A stretch of DNA of 64,000 nucleotides from contig NZ_JACHWH010000009.1 in NCBI RefSeq assembly GCF_014191255.1, forward strand, positions 178,333-242,332, written 5' to 3'. Position numbers and translations under genes: made by a program. The DNA comes from Amycolatopsis bartoniae (lineage in GTDB: Bacteria > Actinomycetota > Actinomycetes > Mycobacteriales > Pseudonocardiaceae). The notes under the pieces are model-generated. The model did not search any database. It worked only from the letters and a program-made list of their open reading frames with translations, and was not told the origin of the DNA. Below are positions 34,468 through 44,001 of this stretch, in pieces; position 1 is the stretch's first letter, and the number at the start of each line of letters is the position of its first letter.

Positions 34468-35351
34468 ACGTCGTGGTGGTGGTCGGCGACGCCGGCCTGG
34501 ACGTGATCGCGCGGCACGAGCGGGACATCGTGTGGGGCGGCGACTCGCGGGCCAAGATCCGGCTGACGGGCGGCGGTTCCGGCGCGAACACGGCGTTGTG
34601 GCTCGCCGCGACGGGCACCGGCACGACGCTCATGGCACGCGTCGGCGACGACGCCGGCGGCAGGCTGATCCGCTCCGAACTGGAGGCGGCAGGCGTGCGC
34701 TGCGCGTTCACGGTCGATCCCGAGGTGGCGACCTGCTGCATCGTGGTGCTCGTCGACCGGGAAGGGCAGCGGAGCATGTTGCCCGACCGCGGCGCCAACG
34801 CGCGGTTCTGCCCCGAGGACGTCGACCCGGCGGCGTTCGGCGACGCGACGCACCTGCACCTGTCCGGTTACGTACTGCTCGACCCGTCGTCCCGGCCCGG
34901 CGGCCTCGCCTCGCTCGCGGCCGCGCGTGAGGCGGGCCTGACCACGTCGGTCGATCCGCAGGCGGCGGCGCTGCTGACGGATCCCCAGGCGTTCCTCGAC
35001 GACGTGCGTGGCGTCGACCTGCTGCTGCCCAACACCGACGAGCTGATCGCGTTGACGGGCTCGGCGGAACCGGCCGCGGCGGCGGAGCTGCTGGGCACGG
35101 TCGGCGCGGTGGCCGTCACGTCGGGACTGTCCGGGGCGAGCTGGGTGGACGCGGACGGAGTGGTGAGCGTGTCCGCGGACGACTCGGCGTGCGTGGACTC
35201 CACCGGCGCGGGCGACGCTTTCAACGCGGGCGTGCTTTCCGCGTGGCTGCAAGGCGAGTCCACAGTGGACGCTCTGCTGGCGGGGACGCGACTGGGCGGG
35301 CGGGCCGTGTCGCAGGTGGGCGCGCAGCCGGAGGCCTTCAGCCGTCGATGA
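34464..35351 (+). CDS. psuK: PfkB-family carbohydrate kinase, probable pseudouridine kinase
   Basis: 295 residues. Ribokinase-fold motifs: VVGDAGLDVI, the substrate/GG signature LTGGGSGANTALWLAATG, and the ATP/catalytic signature DSTGAGDAFNAGVLSAWL with the base Asp. Coupling to psuG by a 4-nt overlap identifies the likely substrate as pseudouridine. The 3' end overlaps the convergent DUF3099 gene by 14 bp. Confidence 0.88.
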   Translation: MNVVVVVGDAGLDVIARHERDIVWGGDSRAKIRLTGGGSGANTALWLAATGTGTTLMARVGDDAGGRLIRSELEAAGVRCAFTVDPEVATCCIVVLVDREGQRSMLPDRGANARFCPEDVDPAAFGDATHLHLSGYVLLDPSSRPGGLASLAAAREAGLTTSVDPQAAALLTDPQAFLDDVRGVDLLLPNTDELIALTGSAEPAAAAELLGTVGAVAVTSGLSGASWVDADGVVSVSADDSACVDSTGAGDAFNAGVLSAWLQGESTVDALLAGTRLGGRAVSQVGAQPEAFSRR

Positions 35352-35664
35352 CGCGGTGTTCGCGGTGCTCCAGCTGCCGGGCCTCGCGCTGGTAGCGGCT
35401 GACCTCCTCCGCCTTGCGGGGCGGGCGGTCGTTGGCGATGAGCACCGCGATCCACGGCAGCGGGACCGAGATCACGACGAACAGCAGGGCGAGCCACCAG
35501 GTGTGGTAGAAGACGCCGGCCAGGACGAGGCACGGAAAACGCATCCCCATCATCAGCATGTACTTGCGCTTGCGGGTGGCGACTTCTTCCTCGTAGGAGG
35601 GGGCGGCCTCGGTGATGAGCACCGGGTCTGCCTCGTCCCCCGAGCCGCGGGACGGACTGTTCAC
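35338..35664 (-). CDS. DUF3099 membrane protein
   Basis: 108 residues from GTG 35664; AGGAGG lies 8 nt upstream and decides against the earlier ATG. After an acidic N-terminus (VLITEAAPSYEEEVATRKRK) come two membrane segments (MGMRFPCLVLAGVFYHTWWL and LALLFVVISVPLPWIAVLIA) and a charged tail (ARQLEHREHRVIDG). Corresponds to Rv2709 beside sigB. Function unknown. Confidence 0.87.
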   Translation of the reverse strand: MNSPSRGSGDEADPVLITEAAPSYEEEVATRKRKYMLMMGMRFPCLVLAGVFYHTWWLALLFVVISVPLPWIAVLIANDRPPRKAEEVSRYQREARQLEHREHRVIDG

Positions 35665-35744
35665 TACGACCACCTCCTGTACCCCCATGCTCCCACTCGC
35701 CAGGCCCGTGCGACACCCGGGGAGGTGTCCGATCGGCACGAAAA

Positions 35745-36956
35745 TCAGGCGTCCGCCAGGTACTCCAGCGCCGCCGCCACCAGGGTCTCCACGCCGGCGC
35801 GCACGGTGGGGTCCGGCACGGGTGCGAACAGTGACGAGTGGTTCGACGGCACGTCCTGCTCGAAACGGCCCGCCGTGATCGCCGTCAGCACCGTTTCCGG
35901 GTCCAGGCCGCCCACCAGCCAGAACACCGACGGCACGCCCGCGGCCCGGCCGAACTCGCTGAAGTCCTCGCTGCCCGTCACCAGTGGCGCCTCCAGCACG
36001 TGCTCCGCGCCGACCACCCGGCGGAACACCGACGTCAGCCGCTCGTTCGCCGCGTCGTCGTTGACCGTCACGGGAAAGCTCGCGATGGTCTCGATGTCCG
36101 GCGGCTTCGGCGCGCCCGCCGCCTCGGCTTCGGCGCGCACGATCCGTTCGACGGCCGCCAGCACCCTGTCCCGCACCTGCCCGTCGAACGTGCGGATGTT
36201 GACCTCCAGCACCGCGTCGTCGGCGATGATGTTGTTCGCCGTGCCCACGTGCAGCTGGCCGACCGTCACCACCGCGGAGTCCGTCGCCGAGATCTCCCGC
36301 GACACGATCGTCTGCAGCCGCAGCACCACCGCCGCCGCCATGACCGCCGGGTCGACCGTCGTCTCGGGGCGCGAACCGTGGCCGCCACGCCCGTGCAGGA
36401 CGATCCTTAGCGCGTCGGTGGCCGCCATGATCACGCCGGGGCGCGTCAGCACCCAGCCCGCCGGCCCCGGCACGACGTGCTGCCCCAGCACCACCGACGG
36501 CCGCCCTGCCACGTCGAACAGCCCGTCGCGCAGCATCGCCGCCGCGCCGGCACCCTGCTCCTCCCCCGGCTGGAACACCACGACGAGCGTCCCCCGCCAG
36601 GCATCGCGGTCGCCCGCGAGCACGTTCGCCGCGCCGGTCAGCCAGGTCGCGTGCATGTCGTGCCCGCACGCGTGCATCACGCCCGGTACCTCGCTCGCGT
36701 AGTCCAGCCCGGTCTTCTCCTCCACCGGCAGCGCGTCGATGTCCGCGCGCAGCATCACCACGGGCCCGTCGCCGTTCCGCAGCACGCCCGCCACCCCGGT
36801 GCCGCCGAGGCCGCGGTGCACCTCGTAGCCCGCCGTTTCCAGCCGCCGCGCCAGCTCCGCGGCCGTGCGGTGCTCCTCGAACGAGAGCTCGGGGTGGCGG
36901 TGCAGGTCGACGTACAGCTTCCGCAGCTCGGGCAGCAACTCGTCCAGGGCAGTCAT
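35745..36956 (-). CDS. M20 family metallo-amidohydrolase (AbgB/HipO-like)
   Basis: 403 residues from ATG 36956. Metal-site motifs: VMLRADIDALPVEE (Asp), MHACGHDMHATWL (Cys and His), FQPGEEQGAGA (Glu), VLGQHVVPG (His) and the C-terminal VPSNHSSLFAPV (His). A dimerisation domain lies between (LHGRGGHGSRPETTVDP). These are the residues of N-acyl-amino-acid or aminoacyl-conjugate hydrolases using two metal ions. The substrate is not evident. It is divergent from a methyltransferase gene with a 20-bp gap. Confidence 0.93.
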   Translation of the reverse strand: MTALDELLPELRKLYVDLHRHPELSFEEHRTAAELARRLETAGYEVHRGLGGTGVAGVLRNGDGPVVMLRADIDALPVEEKTGLDYASEVPGVMHACGHDMHATWLTGAANVLAGDRDAWRGTLVVVFQPGEEQGAGAAAMLRDGLFDVAGRPSVVLGQHVVPGPAGWVLTRPGVIMAATDALRIVLHGRGGHGSRPETTVDPAVMAAAVVLRLQTIVSREISATDSAVVTVGQLHVGTANNIIADDAVLEVNIRTFDGQVRDRVLAAVERIVRAEAEAAGAPKPPDIETIASFPVTVNDDAANERLTSVFRRVVGAEHVLEAPLVTGSEDFSEFGRAAGVPSVFWLVGGLDPETVLTAITAGRFEQDVPSNHSSLFAPVPDPTVRAGVETLVAAALEYLADA

Positions 36957-36976
36957 CCCGCCATGAGAGCACATGC

Positions 36977-38476
36977 ATGGGAAGATCTCCGCTCGTGACT
37001 CCCGAGTTCTCCGACGACCTGTGTGCCCGCCTCCGCGAAGCCTTCCAGCGGACCCAGTACGACGCCGACGGCGTCCTCGCGGTCCTCGGCGGCGCCGCGC
37101 ACGCCGCCCTCGGCCGCAACGAGCCGGAGCTGGCGTACCGGGCGAGCCGCGACGCCGGAGACCTCGGCACCCTCATCCGGCTGTTCCTCCTCGGCAGCGC
37201 GGAGCCCGCGAAGGAGGCCGAGGCCGCTCTCGCGCCCGTACCGCTCGAAGACGCCCTCGCGGTGGGCCTGGTCCGCGGCGACGGCGAGCTGCTGCGAGCC
37301 GGTCTCGACGTGCGCCCGCACGGCGACGAGCAGGGCGAGTGGTGGGTCGTCTCGGACCTGGACTCGGAGCTGCTGGGCGGCGAGGTGCCGCCGGAACACG
37401 TGCTCGGCGTCGGGCACGCGTCGCTCAGCCTCATCCGCGCGACGGTCCGCCGTCCCGTCGGCACCCTGCTGGACCTCGGCACCGGCTGCGGGGTGCAGGC
37501 GCTGCACGCGGCGAGGCACGCCGGACGGGTGACGGCGACCGACCTGTCCGAGCGGGCGCTCGCGCTCGCCGACGCGACCTTCCGGCTCAACGAGCTGGAC
37601 GTGGAGCTGCTGCGCGGCGAGTGGTTCGCGCCGGTGGCGCGGCGCCGGTTCGACCAGATCGTGTGCAACCCGCCGTTCGTCGTCGGGCCGCCGCGCGTCG
37701 ACTACACCTACCGCGACTCGGGGCTGGCCGGGGACGACGCGTCCGGTCTCGTCGTGCGGCAGCTGCCGGCGTTCCTCAGCGACGGCGGGGTGGGACAGCT
37801 GCTCGCCTCGTGGTTGCACGTCGAGGGCGAGGACTGGGCCGATCGAGTGACGCGGTGGCTTCCGCGGGGCACGGACGCGTGGTTCGTGCAACGCGACGTG
37901 GCCGACCCGGGACTGTACGTGGGCACGTGGCTCCGCGATGCGGGGATCGACCCGCGTTCGCCCGAGGGCCGCGCGAAGGCGGGCGCCTGGCTGGACTGGT
38001 TCGCCGAGCACAAGGTGCAGGGCGTTGGCTTCGGGTTCGTGACCCTGCGCCGCGCCGAGGTCGACCATCCGACAGTCGTGTGCGAGGACCTGCGCCAGGC
38101 CTACGACGACCCGCTGGGCCCCGAGGCGGGCGCGTGGCTCGACCGGGTGACCTGGCTGCGTGAGCACGGCGACGAGCTGCTGGACACGCGGTTCCGCGTG
38201 CCGCCGACGGTGCTGCTGGAGAGCGTGGCCGGCCCCGGCGAGGAGGGGTGGGAGACCACCATCCGCCGCCTGCACCGCACCGACGGGCCGGGCTGGCAGC
38301 ACGAGGTCGACGAGCTGGCGACGGCCCTGCTGGCGGGCTGTCAGGGCGCGCTGCCGCTGTCGGACCTGCTGGAGCTGCTGTCGTTCGCCCACGGCGGTTC
38401 GGTCGAAGACCTCGAAGAGGCCGCGTTGCCGATGATCCGGGAGCTGGTGCGGCACGGGATGGTGGAGCCAGCGTGA
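36977..38476 (+). CDS. Class I SAM methyltransferase with NPPF motif and flanking domains
   Basis: 499 residues (ATG 36977; GTG 36995 possible). N-terminal ~140 residues are helical, then a Rossmann methyltransferase: GTLLDLGTGCGVQALHAA (SAM loop), TATDLSERALALADATF and the catalytic IVCNPPFVVGPPR. The NPPF tetrad marks N6-adenine or N5-glutamine methyltransferases such as RsmC/RlmG or HemK types. The C-terminal ~170 residues include a winged-helix-like end. A nucleic-acid target is most likely. It overlaps dtd by 4 nt (GTGA), placing it with translation quality control. Confidence 0.88.
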   Translation: MGRSPLVTPEFSDDLCARLREAFQRTQYDADGVLAVLGGAAHAALGRNEPELAYRASRDAGDLGTLIRLFLLGSAEPAKEAEAALAPVPLEDALAVGLVRGDGELLRAGLDVRPHGDEQGEWWVVSDLDSELLGGEVPPEHVLGVGHASLSLIRATVRRPVGTLLDLGTGCGVQALHAARHAGRVTATDLSERALALADATFRLNELDVELLRGEWFAPVARRRFDQIVCNPPFVVGPPRVDYTYRDSGLAGDDASGLVVRQLPAFLSDGGVGQLLASWLHVEGEDWADRVTRWLPRGTDAWFVQRDVADPGLYVGTWLRDAGIDPRSPEGRAKAGAWLDWFAEHKVQGVGFGFVTLRRAEVDHPTVVCEDLRQAYDDPLGPEAGAWLDRVTWLREHGDELLDTRFRVPPTVLLESVAGPGEEGWETTIRRLHRTDGPGWQHEVDELATALLAGCQGALPLSDLLELLSFAHGGSVEDLEEAALPMIRELVRHGMVEPA

Positions 38477-38898
38477 GGGCGGTGGTGGCCAGGGTCACCG
38501 AGGCGAGCGTCACGGTCGACGGTGAGGTCGTCGGTGCGATCGACGAGCCCGGGTTGCTGGTGCTACTCGGCGTGCACCGCGACGACGGTCCGGACGCAAC
38601 CGTCACGATGGCACGCAAGCTCCACGAGCTGCGGATCCTCGAAAACGAGCAGTCCTGCGCCGACACGGGCGCCCCCCTGCTCGTGGTGAGCCAATTCACG
38701 CTTTACGGCGACACGCGCAAGGGACGGCGTCCATCCTGGATCGCCGCTGCCCGTCCGGACACGGCGCGAGGAATTTTCGAGCGAGTCGTCGGTGAACTCC
38801 GCGGGCGCGGCGCTCGTGTCAGTACCGGTGTCTTCGGGGCGAAGATGGCCGTGCGGAGCGTGAACGACGGACCGTTCACGGTCCTCGTAGAGGTCTAG
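38473..38898 (+). CDS. dtd: D-aminoacyl-tRNA deacylase
   Basis: 141 residues. Removes D-amino acids (and glycine) mischarged on tRNA. Motifs visible: N-terminal [16 protein letters not shown], the catalytic-site segment [20 protein letters not shown] (the SQFTL motif) and the C-terminal [12 protein letters not shown], matching the family NxGPxT motif. Full length. Its GTG overlaps the methyltransferase stop, so the two are coupled. Confidence 0.96.
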   Translation: MRAVVARVTEASVTVDGEVVGAIDEPGLLVLLGVHRDDGPDATVTMARKLHELRILENEQSCADTGAPLLVVSQFTLYGDTRKGRRPSWIAAARPDTARGIFERVVGELRGRGARVSTGVFGAKMAVRSVNDGPFTVLVEV

Positions 38899-38981
38899 AC
38901 CACCTGAACTCTCAGGGAAACCTCAGGTTTGGTGGAGCAACCGGCACGAGGGCCGTGCGCGTCCTTCTCTCCGAACAGCCG

Positions 38982-39007
38982 GGAACGTTTTGGGCACCGA
39001 AGGCGTT
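38982..39007 (+). promoter_or_regulatory. ECF-sigma-type promoter upstream of sigB
   Basis: GGAAC (38982-38986), an 18-nt spacer, then GTT (39005-39007), 116 bp before the sigB ATG. This matches the GGAAY-N18/19-GTT form recognised by SigH/SigE/SigR-type stress sigmas, which are known to drive sigB in mycobacteria. Confidence 0.6.
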
Positions 39008-39122
39008 GACCCAGTTATCCGGCCGACAAGCCGGACTCGCGCGCCGGGTTCCACAGGCTCGGCGCACGAGGCACAGCCGGTGTGACGCACCAACGTGTCA
39101 GCCCGTGACCGGGGAGGCAAAC

Positions 39123-40166
39123 ATGTCAGTACAGACCCTCGAACGGAAGACTCGGCGAACCCGCGAGCGGGTCGTCCCCGAGCCTGCCTCCGAGCCGGCC
39201 TTCGACTCCAGCGTACGCGTTCCGCCGAACCTCGACGCCGACCTCGACGCACAGGGCCCCGCCGCGGACCTCGTCCGCGTGTACCTCAACGGCATCGGCA
39301 AGACAGCGCTGCTGTCGGCCGCCGACGAGGTGGAGCTGGCCAAGCGCATCGAGGCGGGGGTCTTCGCCCAGCACATGCTCGAAAGCGAGCCGAACCTGTC
39401 CGCGGAGCGCCGCGCCGAGCTCCGCGCCCTCATCCGGGACGGGCACCAGGCCAAGAACCACCTGCTGGAGGCCAACCTCCGGCTGGTCGTGTCGCTGGCC
39501 AAGCGCTACACCGGCCGGGGGATGCCGCTGCTGGACCTCATCCAGGAGGGGAACCTGGGGCTGATCCGCGCGGTCGAGAAGTTCGACTACTCCAAGGGGT
39601 TCAAGTTCTCCACCTACGCGACGTGGTGGATCCGGCAGGCGATCACCCGCGGCATGGCCGACCAGGGCCGCACCATCCGCCTTCCGGTGCACCTCGTCGA
39701 GCAGGTGAACAAGCTGGCCCGCATCAAGCGTGACCTGCACCAGCAGCTGGGGCGCGAGGCGACCAACGAGGAGCTGGCGGCGGAGTCCGGCATCGCGGCG
39801 GAGAAGGTCGCCGACCTGCTCGACCACGCGCGCGACCCGGTGAGCCTGGACATGCCGGTGGGCACCGAGGAGGACGCCCCGCTGGGCGACTTCATCGAGG
39901 ACTCCGAGGCCACCGACGCCGAGAGCGCCGTGATCTCGGGCCTGCTGCAGGACGACCTGCGCCGCGTGCTCGCCACGCTCGACGAGCGCGAGCAGGCCGT
40001 GATCCGGCTGCGCTACGGCCTCGACGACGGCCAGCCGCGCACGCTCGACCAGATCGGCAAGCACTTCGGACTCTCCCGTGAGCGCGTGCGGCAGATCGAG
40101 CGCGAGGTCATGGCGAAACTGCGCCAGGGTGAGCGGGCCGAACGGCTGCGCGCCTACGCCAGCTGA
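39123..40166 (+). CDS. sigB: Principal-like group 2 sigma factor SigB
   Basis: 347 residues from ATG 39123 with GGGGAGG upstream. It lacks the long acidic N-terminal extension of SigA but keeps regions 1.2 ([20 protein letters not shown]), 2 ([39 protein letters not shown]), 3 and 4.2 ([19 protein letters not shown]). This is the SigB/HrdA-type factor that reprograms transcription in stress and stationary phase. It is the end of the sigA-sigB segment syntenic with mycobacteria; ideR, which follows there, is not present. Confidence 0.96.
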   Translation: MSVQTLERKTRRTRERVVPEPASEPAFDSSVRVPPNLDADLDAQGPAADLVRVYLNGIGKTALLSAADEVELAKRIEAGVFAQHMLESEPNLSAERRAELRALIRDGHQAKNHLLEANLRLVVSLAKRYTGRGMPLLDLIQEGNLGLIRAVEKFDYSKGFKFSTYATWWIRQAITRGMADQGRTIRLPVHLVEQVNKLARIKRDLHQQLGREATNEELAAESGIAAEKVADLLDHARDPVSLDMPVGTEEDAPLGDFIEDSEATDAESAVISGLLQDDLRRVLATLDEREQAVIRLRYGLDDGQPRTLDQIGKHFGLSRERVRQIEREVMAKLRQGERAERLRAYAS

Positions 40167-40315
40167 TCACCCTGTGAAACCTGCGGTTTACCCAAACGGC
40201 AGCGTTGACATATGAGCTAGATCACGAGACGGTCGAAGCAACGCACCCGGGGCCGGCACGTCTCTCCAGGTGTGAGCTTCGCGGGGGGCGTCTCGTGCGC
40301 CCGCTCGCTTTCCCC

Positions 40316-40359
40316 GGAAGGTCGGGTCCGTCGGGGTGGGCCCGGCCTTCCGACTTTTT
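40316..40359 (+). terminator. Rho-independent terminator after sigB
   Basis: An 11-bp stem with one G-T pair (40316-40326 with 40341-40351), then GACTTTTT. It lies 150 bp after the sigB stop, immediately before the end of the convergent SRPBCC gene. Confidence 0.8.
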
Positions 40360-40817
40360 CAGTCCTGTACTGACTCCGCCAGCTCGGCGAGCTTGTCGAG
40401 CGAGGCCCGGAGCTTGTCGGCGGTGGTGGCGCGGGCGCGAACGAGCCGCTTCTGGTCGGTCAGGCGGGACCAGTCGTAGGTGTGCGTCACCCTGGTGCGG
40501 CTGTCCCCGGCCGGTTCGAGCTCCCAGCGCCACAGGTGTCCCGGCGGCTCCTGGCCCGGTTCCGACGGGCGCCACGCGATGCGGCGGCCTTCTTCGAACT
40601 CCACCACGTGGTTGTGCCGCGTGCCGCCCTGGGTGATCCTCATCGTGAACACCTCGCCCGTGCCGCGCACCCGCTGCCCCGCGGGCGCTTCGGCGAGGTT
40701 CTCGTTGCCGTCCCACCCCGGTTGCCGCGCCGGGTCGGCGATCAGCTCGAAGATCCGCTCGGCGCTCGCGGCGATTTCGCGTCGTGCGGCCACGACCTTC
40801 TGTGTGTCTGCGGTCAC
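40359..40817 (-). CDS. SRPBCC (START-like) family protein
   Basis: 152 residues from GTG 40817. The helix-grip fold is suggested by AARREIAASAERIFELIADP, a long antiparallel sheet (TMRITQGGTRHNHVVEFEEG, RIAWRPSEP, HLWRWELEPAG, RVTHTYDWSRL) and a C-terminal helix (KLRASLDKLAELAES). Such proteins bind lipids or polyketides, or act as cyclases/aromatases; nothing indicates a ligand. A second paralogue lies at 43009, so the fumarase and toxin-antitoxin remnant sit between two SRPBCC genes. Confidence 0.85.
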   Translation of the reverse strand: MTADTQKVVAARREIAASAERIFELIADPARQPGWDGNENLAEAPAGQRVRGTGEVFTMRITQGGTRHNHVVEFEEGRRIAWRPSEPGQEPPGHLWRWELEPAGDSRTRVTHTYDWSRLTDQKRLVRARATTADKLRASLDKLAELAESVQD

Positions 40818-40908
40818 CAGCCGATTCAAACACACCACACGGTCAGCGCCGGGTTTCGCGCGGTAACGTTCCAGGCCACCCGAACCGCCCGCGCAAGGGA
40901 GCCGTGCG

Positions 40909-42576
<1,668 letters not shown>

Positions 42577-42604
42577 ATGTTCTTGAACGTCGCACACTCG
42601 TTTG

Positions 42605-42790
42605 GTGACCGCTCCTCCTGAAGGGCCCCGGAAGCAGAGCCGGTTCGACGAACTGGTGGCACAGGGAGCCATCCGGGCCGCCGAGCGGAACCTGACGACG
42701 AAGGACCTGGACCAGTACACGCGGATCAGCGTCCCCGAGGACGTGGACCCGCTCGCGATCCTGCTGAAGATGCGGGAGCACGAGCGGTGA
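42605..42790 (+). pseudogene. Probable antitoxin remnant (toxin-binding tail)
   Basis: 61 residues from GTG 42605, 28 bp after the fumarase gene. It has no DNA-binding domain; the sequence RFDELVAQGAIRAAERNLTT and ISVPEDVDPLAILLKMREHE looks like the C-terminal tail of Phd/VapB-type antitoxins. It overlaps the next gene by 4 nt (GTGA), the usual antitoxin-toxin arrangement. Interpreted as the 3' part of a truncated antitoxin gene; a short functional protein is the alternative. Confidence 0.5.
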
Positions 42791-43008
42791 TCTACCTGCT
42801 GCGCGACCACAACGAGATCAAGGTGACCGACACCATCCGGGACGCGGCGGCCCGCGTGCCCGGCCTGGTGCGCTCGCTCGACGCCATCCACGTCGCCAGC
42901 GCGGAGCAGCTCGGGTCCGAGCTGACCGCGCTGGTCACCTACGACAGCCGGATGGCGGAGGCGGGCCGGAAGGCCGGGTTGCCGGTCGCCATGCCCGGCG
43001 TCGAGTGA
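42787..43008 (+). pseudogene. Truncated PIN-domain (VapC-like) toxin
   Basis: 73 residues instead of about 130-140. It begins VIYL like a VapC N-terminus but the next residues are LRDHNEIKVTDTIRDAAARV, which belong to the middle of the family, followed by the normal C-terminal half LVRSLDAIHVASAEQLGSEL and ALVTYDSRMAEAGRKAGLPV. The first catalytic Asp and the following conserved Glu are missing, so the metal site is incomplete; the later Asp residues (SLDAIH and TYDSR) remain. An in-frame internal deletion of about 60 codons explains this. Nuclease activity is unlikely. Confidence 0.65.
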
Positions 43009-43455
43009 CTACCTGCTGGTATTGACCGCGAACATGCCCGCCAGCCGGTCGAGGGTGGCGTCGATGCCCTGCTTGTTCTTCTTCGGGAAGAAGCTCACGC
43101 TGATCAGGAGCGGGATCCGGGCGGTCGACCAGTCGAACGTCTCGGTGACCCTCGTGCCGCCCTCGACCGGTTCCAGCTGCCAGCGCCAGCGGTGGCCGTT
43201 GAAGTGCCGCCACGCGATCAGGCGGTTCTCCTCGTACTCCACCACCGTGTTGAGGATCTTGTAGGACGCGCCCATCTTCATGTCCATGCCGAACTTCGAG
43301 CCGAGTTCGAGCTTCTCCGGGCCGCCGGGCTGGGCGCCCCGGACGGTGCCGGACCCGTCGAGCAGCGCGTGCTTCGACGGGTCGGTCAGCAGGGCGAAGA
43401 TCTCCTCGGGCGAGGCCGCGATCGTGCGCGTACCCGAGACCTGGCGCTTTCCCAT
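43009..43455 (-). CDS. SRPBCC (START-like) family protein
   Basis: 148 residues. Helix-grip pattern: VSGTRTIAASPEEIFALLTD, ILNTVVEYEENRLIAWRHFN, HRWRWQLEPVEGGTRVTETF, and the C-terminal helix GIDATLDRLAGMFA. Its stop codon abuts the stop of the PIN remnant on the other strand with no gap. Paralogous to the protein at 40359 in general form. Ligand unknown. Confidence 0.85.
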   Translation of the reverse strand: MGKRQVSGTRTIAASPEEIFALLTDPSKHALLDGSGTVRGAQPGGPEKLELGSKFGMDMKMGASYKILNTVVEYEENRLIAWRHFNGHRWRWQLEPVEGGTRVTETFDWSTARIPLLISVSFFPKKNKQGIDATLDRLAGMFAVNTSR

Positions 43456-43472
43456 AGGGGCAGCTTAGTTAC

Positions 43473-43955
43473 TCACCGGTTCTGTTTGAGACTGACGAGG
43501 ATCACCTTGCGCTGCCCCAGCGGTTCGCTCAGCGGCACCGACACCAGCGGGTAGCGGATGTCCATCGTGCACATCCTGCCCTGCATCGTGGACTGGGTCT
43601 CCCGCAGGTTGACCACGATCTGCTGCGCGTTCTCCTGCTGCACCTCGGCGGTGGCCCGGCCGCAGCCGCCCTCCTCCGCGCGGAAGTACAGCGCCTTGCC
43701 GTCCGCTGTGACGTACACCTCATGGGAGTAGTCCTGGGGCAGCTTCGACGCGTCGACCTGAGCGGGCGGCACGACGGCGCTCCCCGCGGGCGGGGTCTGC
43801 GCGCTGCCCGGCTGCACCGGCAGCGCGGGCGACGGGGTCACCGACGCGGGTGGGGCAGGCGCGGCCCCGGGGGAGACGGTCTCCGGGCGCTGTCCGCACG
43901 CGGTCGCGGTGACCAGGACGATTCCGATTCCGGCGAGCAATCCGTTCCACCTCAT
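43473..43955 (-). CDS. Putative lipoprotein
   Basis: 160 residues from ATG 43955. Signal peptide RWNGLLAGIGIVLVTATAC with a lipobox-like ATAC ending in Cys20, then a Pro/Ala-rich linker of ~50 residues and a small extracellular domain (YSHEVYVTADGKALYFRAEE, then GGCGRATAEVQQENAQQIVV and GRMCTMDIRYPLVSVPLSEP). Two Cys in the mature domain may pair. No family recognised. It ends 17 bp before the SRPBCC start on the same strand, so the lipoprotein gene may be the first gene of a two-gene unit. Confidence 0.75.
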   Translation of the reverse strand: MRWNGLLAGIGIVLVTATACGQRPETVSPGAAPAPPASVTPSPALPVQPGSAQTPPAGSAVVPPAQVDASKLPQDYSHEVYVTADGKALYFRAEEGGCGRATAEVQQENAQQIVVNLRETQSTMQGRMCTMDIRYPLVSVPLSEPLGQRKVILVSLKQNR

Positions 43956-44001
43956 GCCCGTAGGACGGAACGAGCCCGCCGCGGGGTTGCATGATGTGCG
44001 C

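Noticed and set aside
33555..35351. Apparent fusion of psuG and psuK in one 598-codon frame
   Set aside because: The first 300 codons of that frame are not the PsuG frame. The real genes are separate and overlap by 4 nt.
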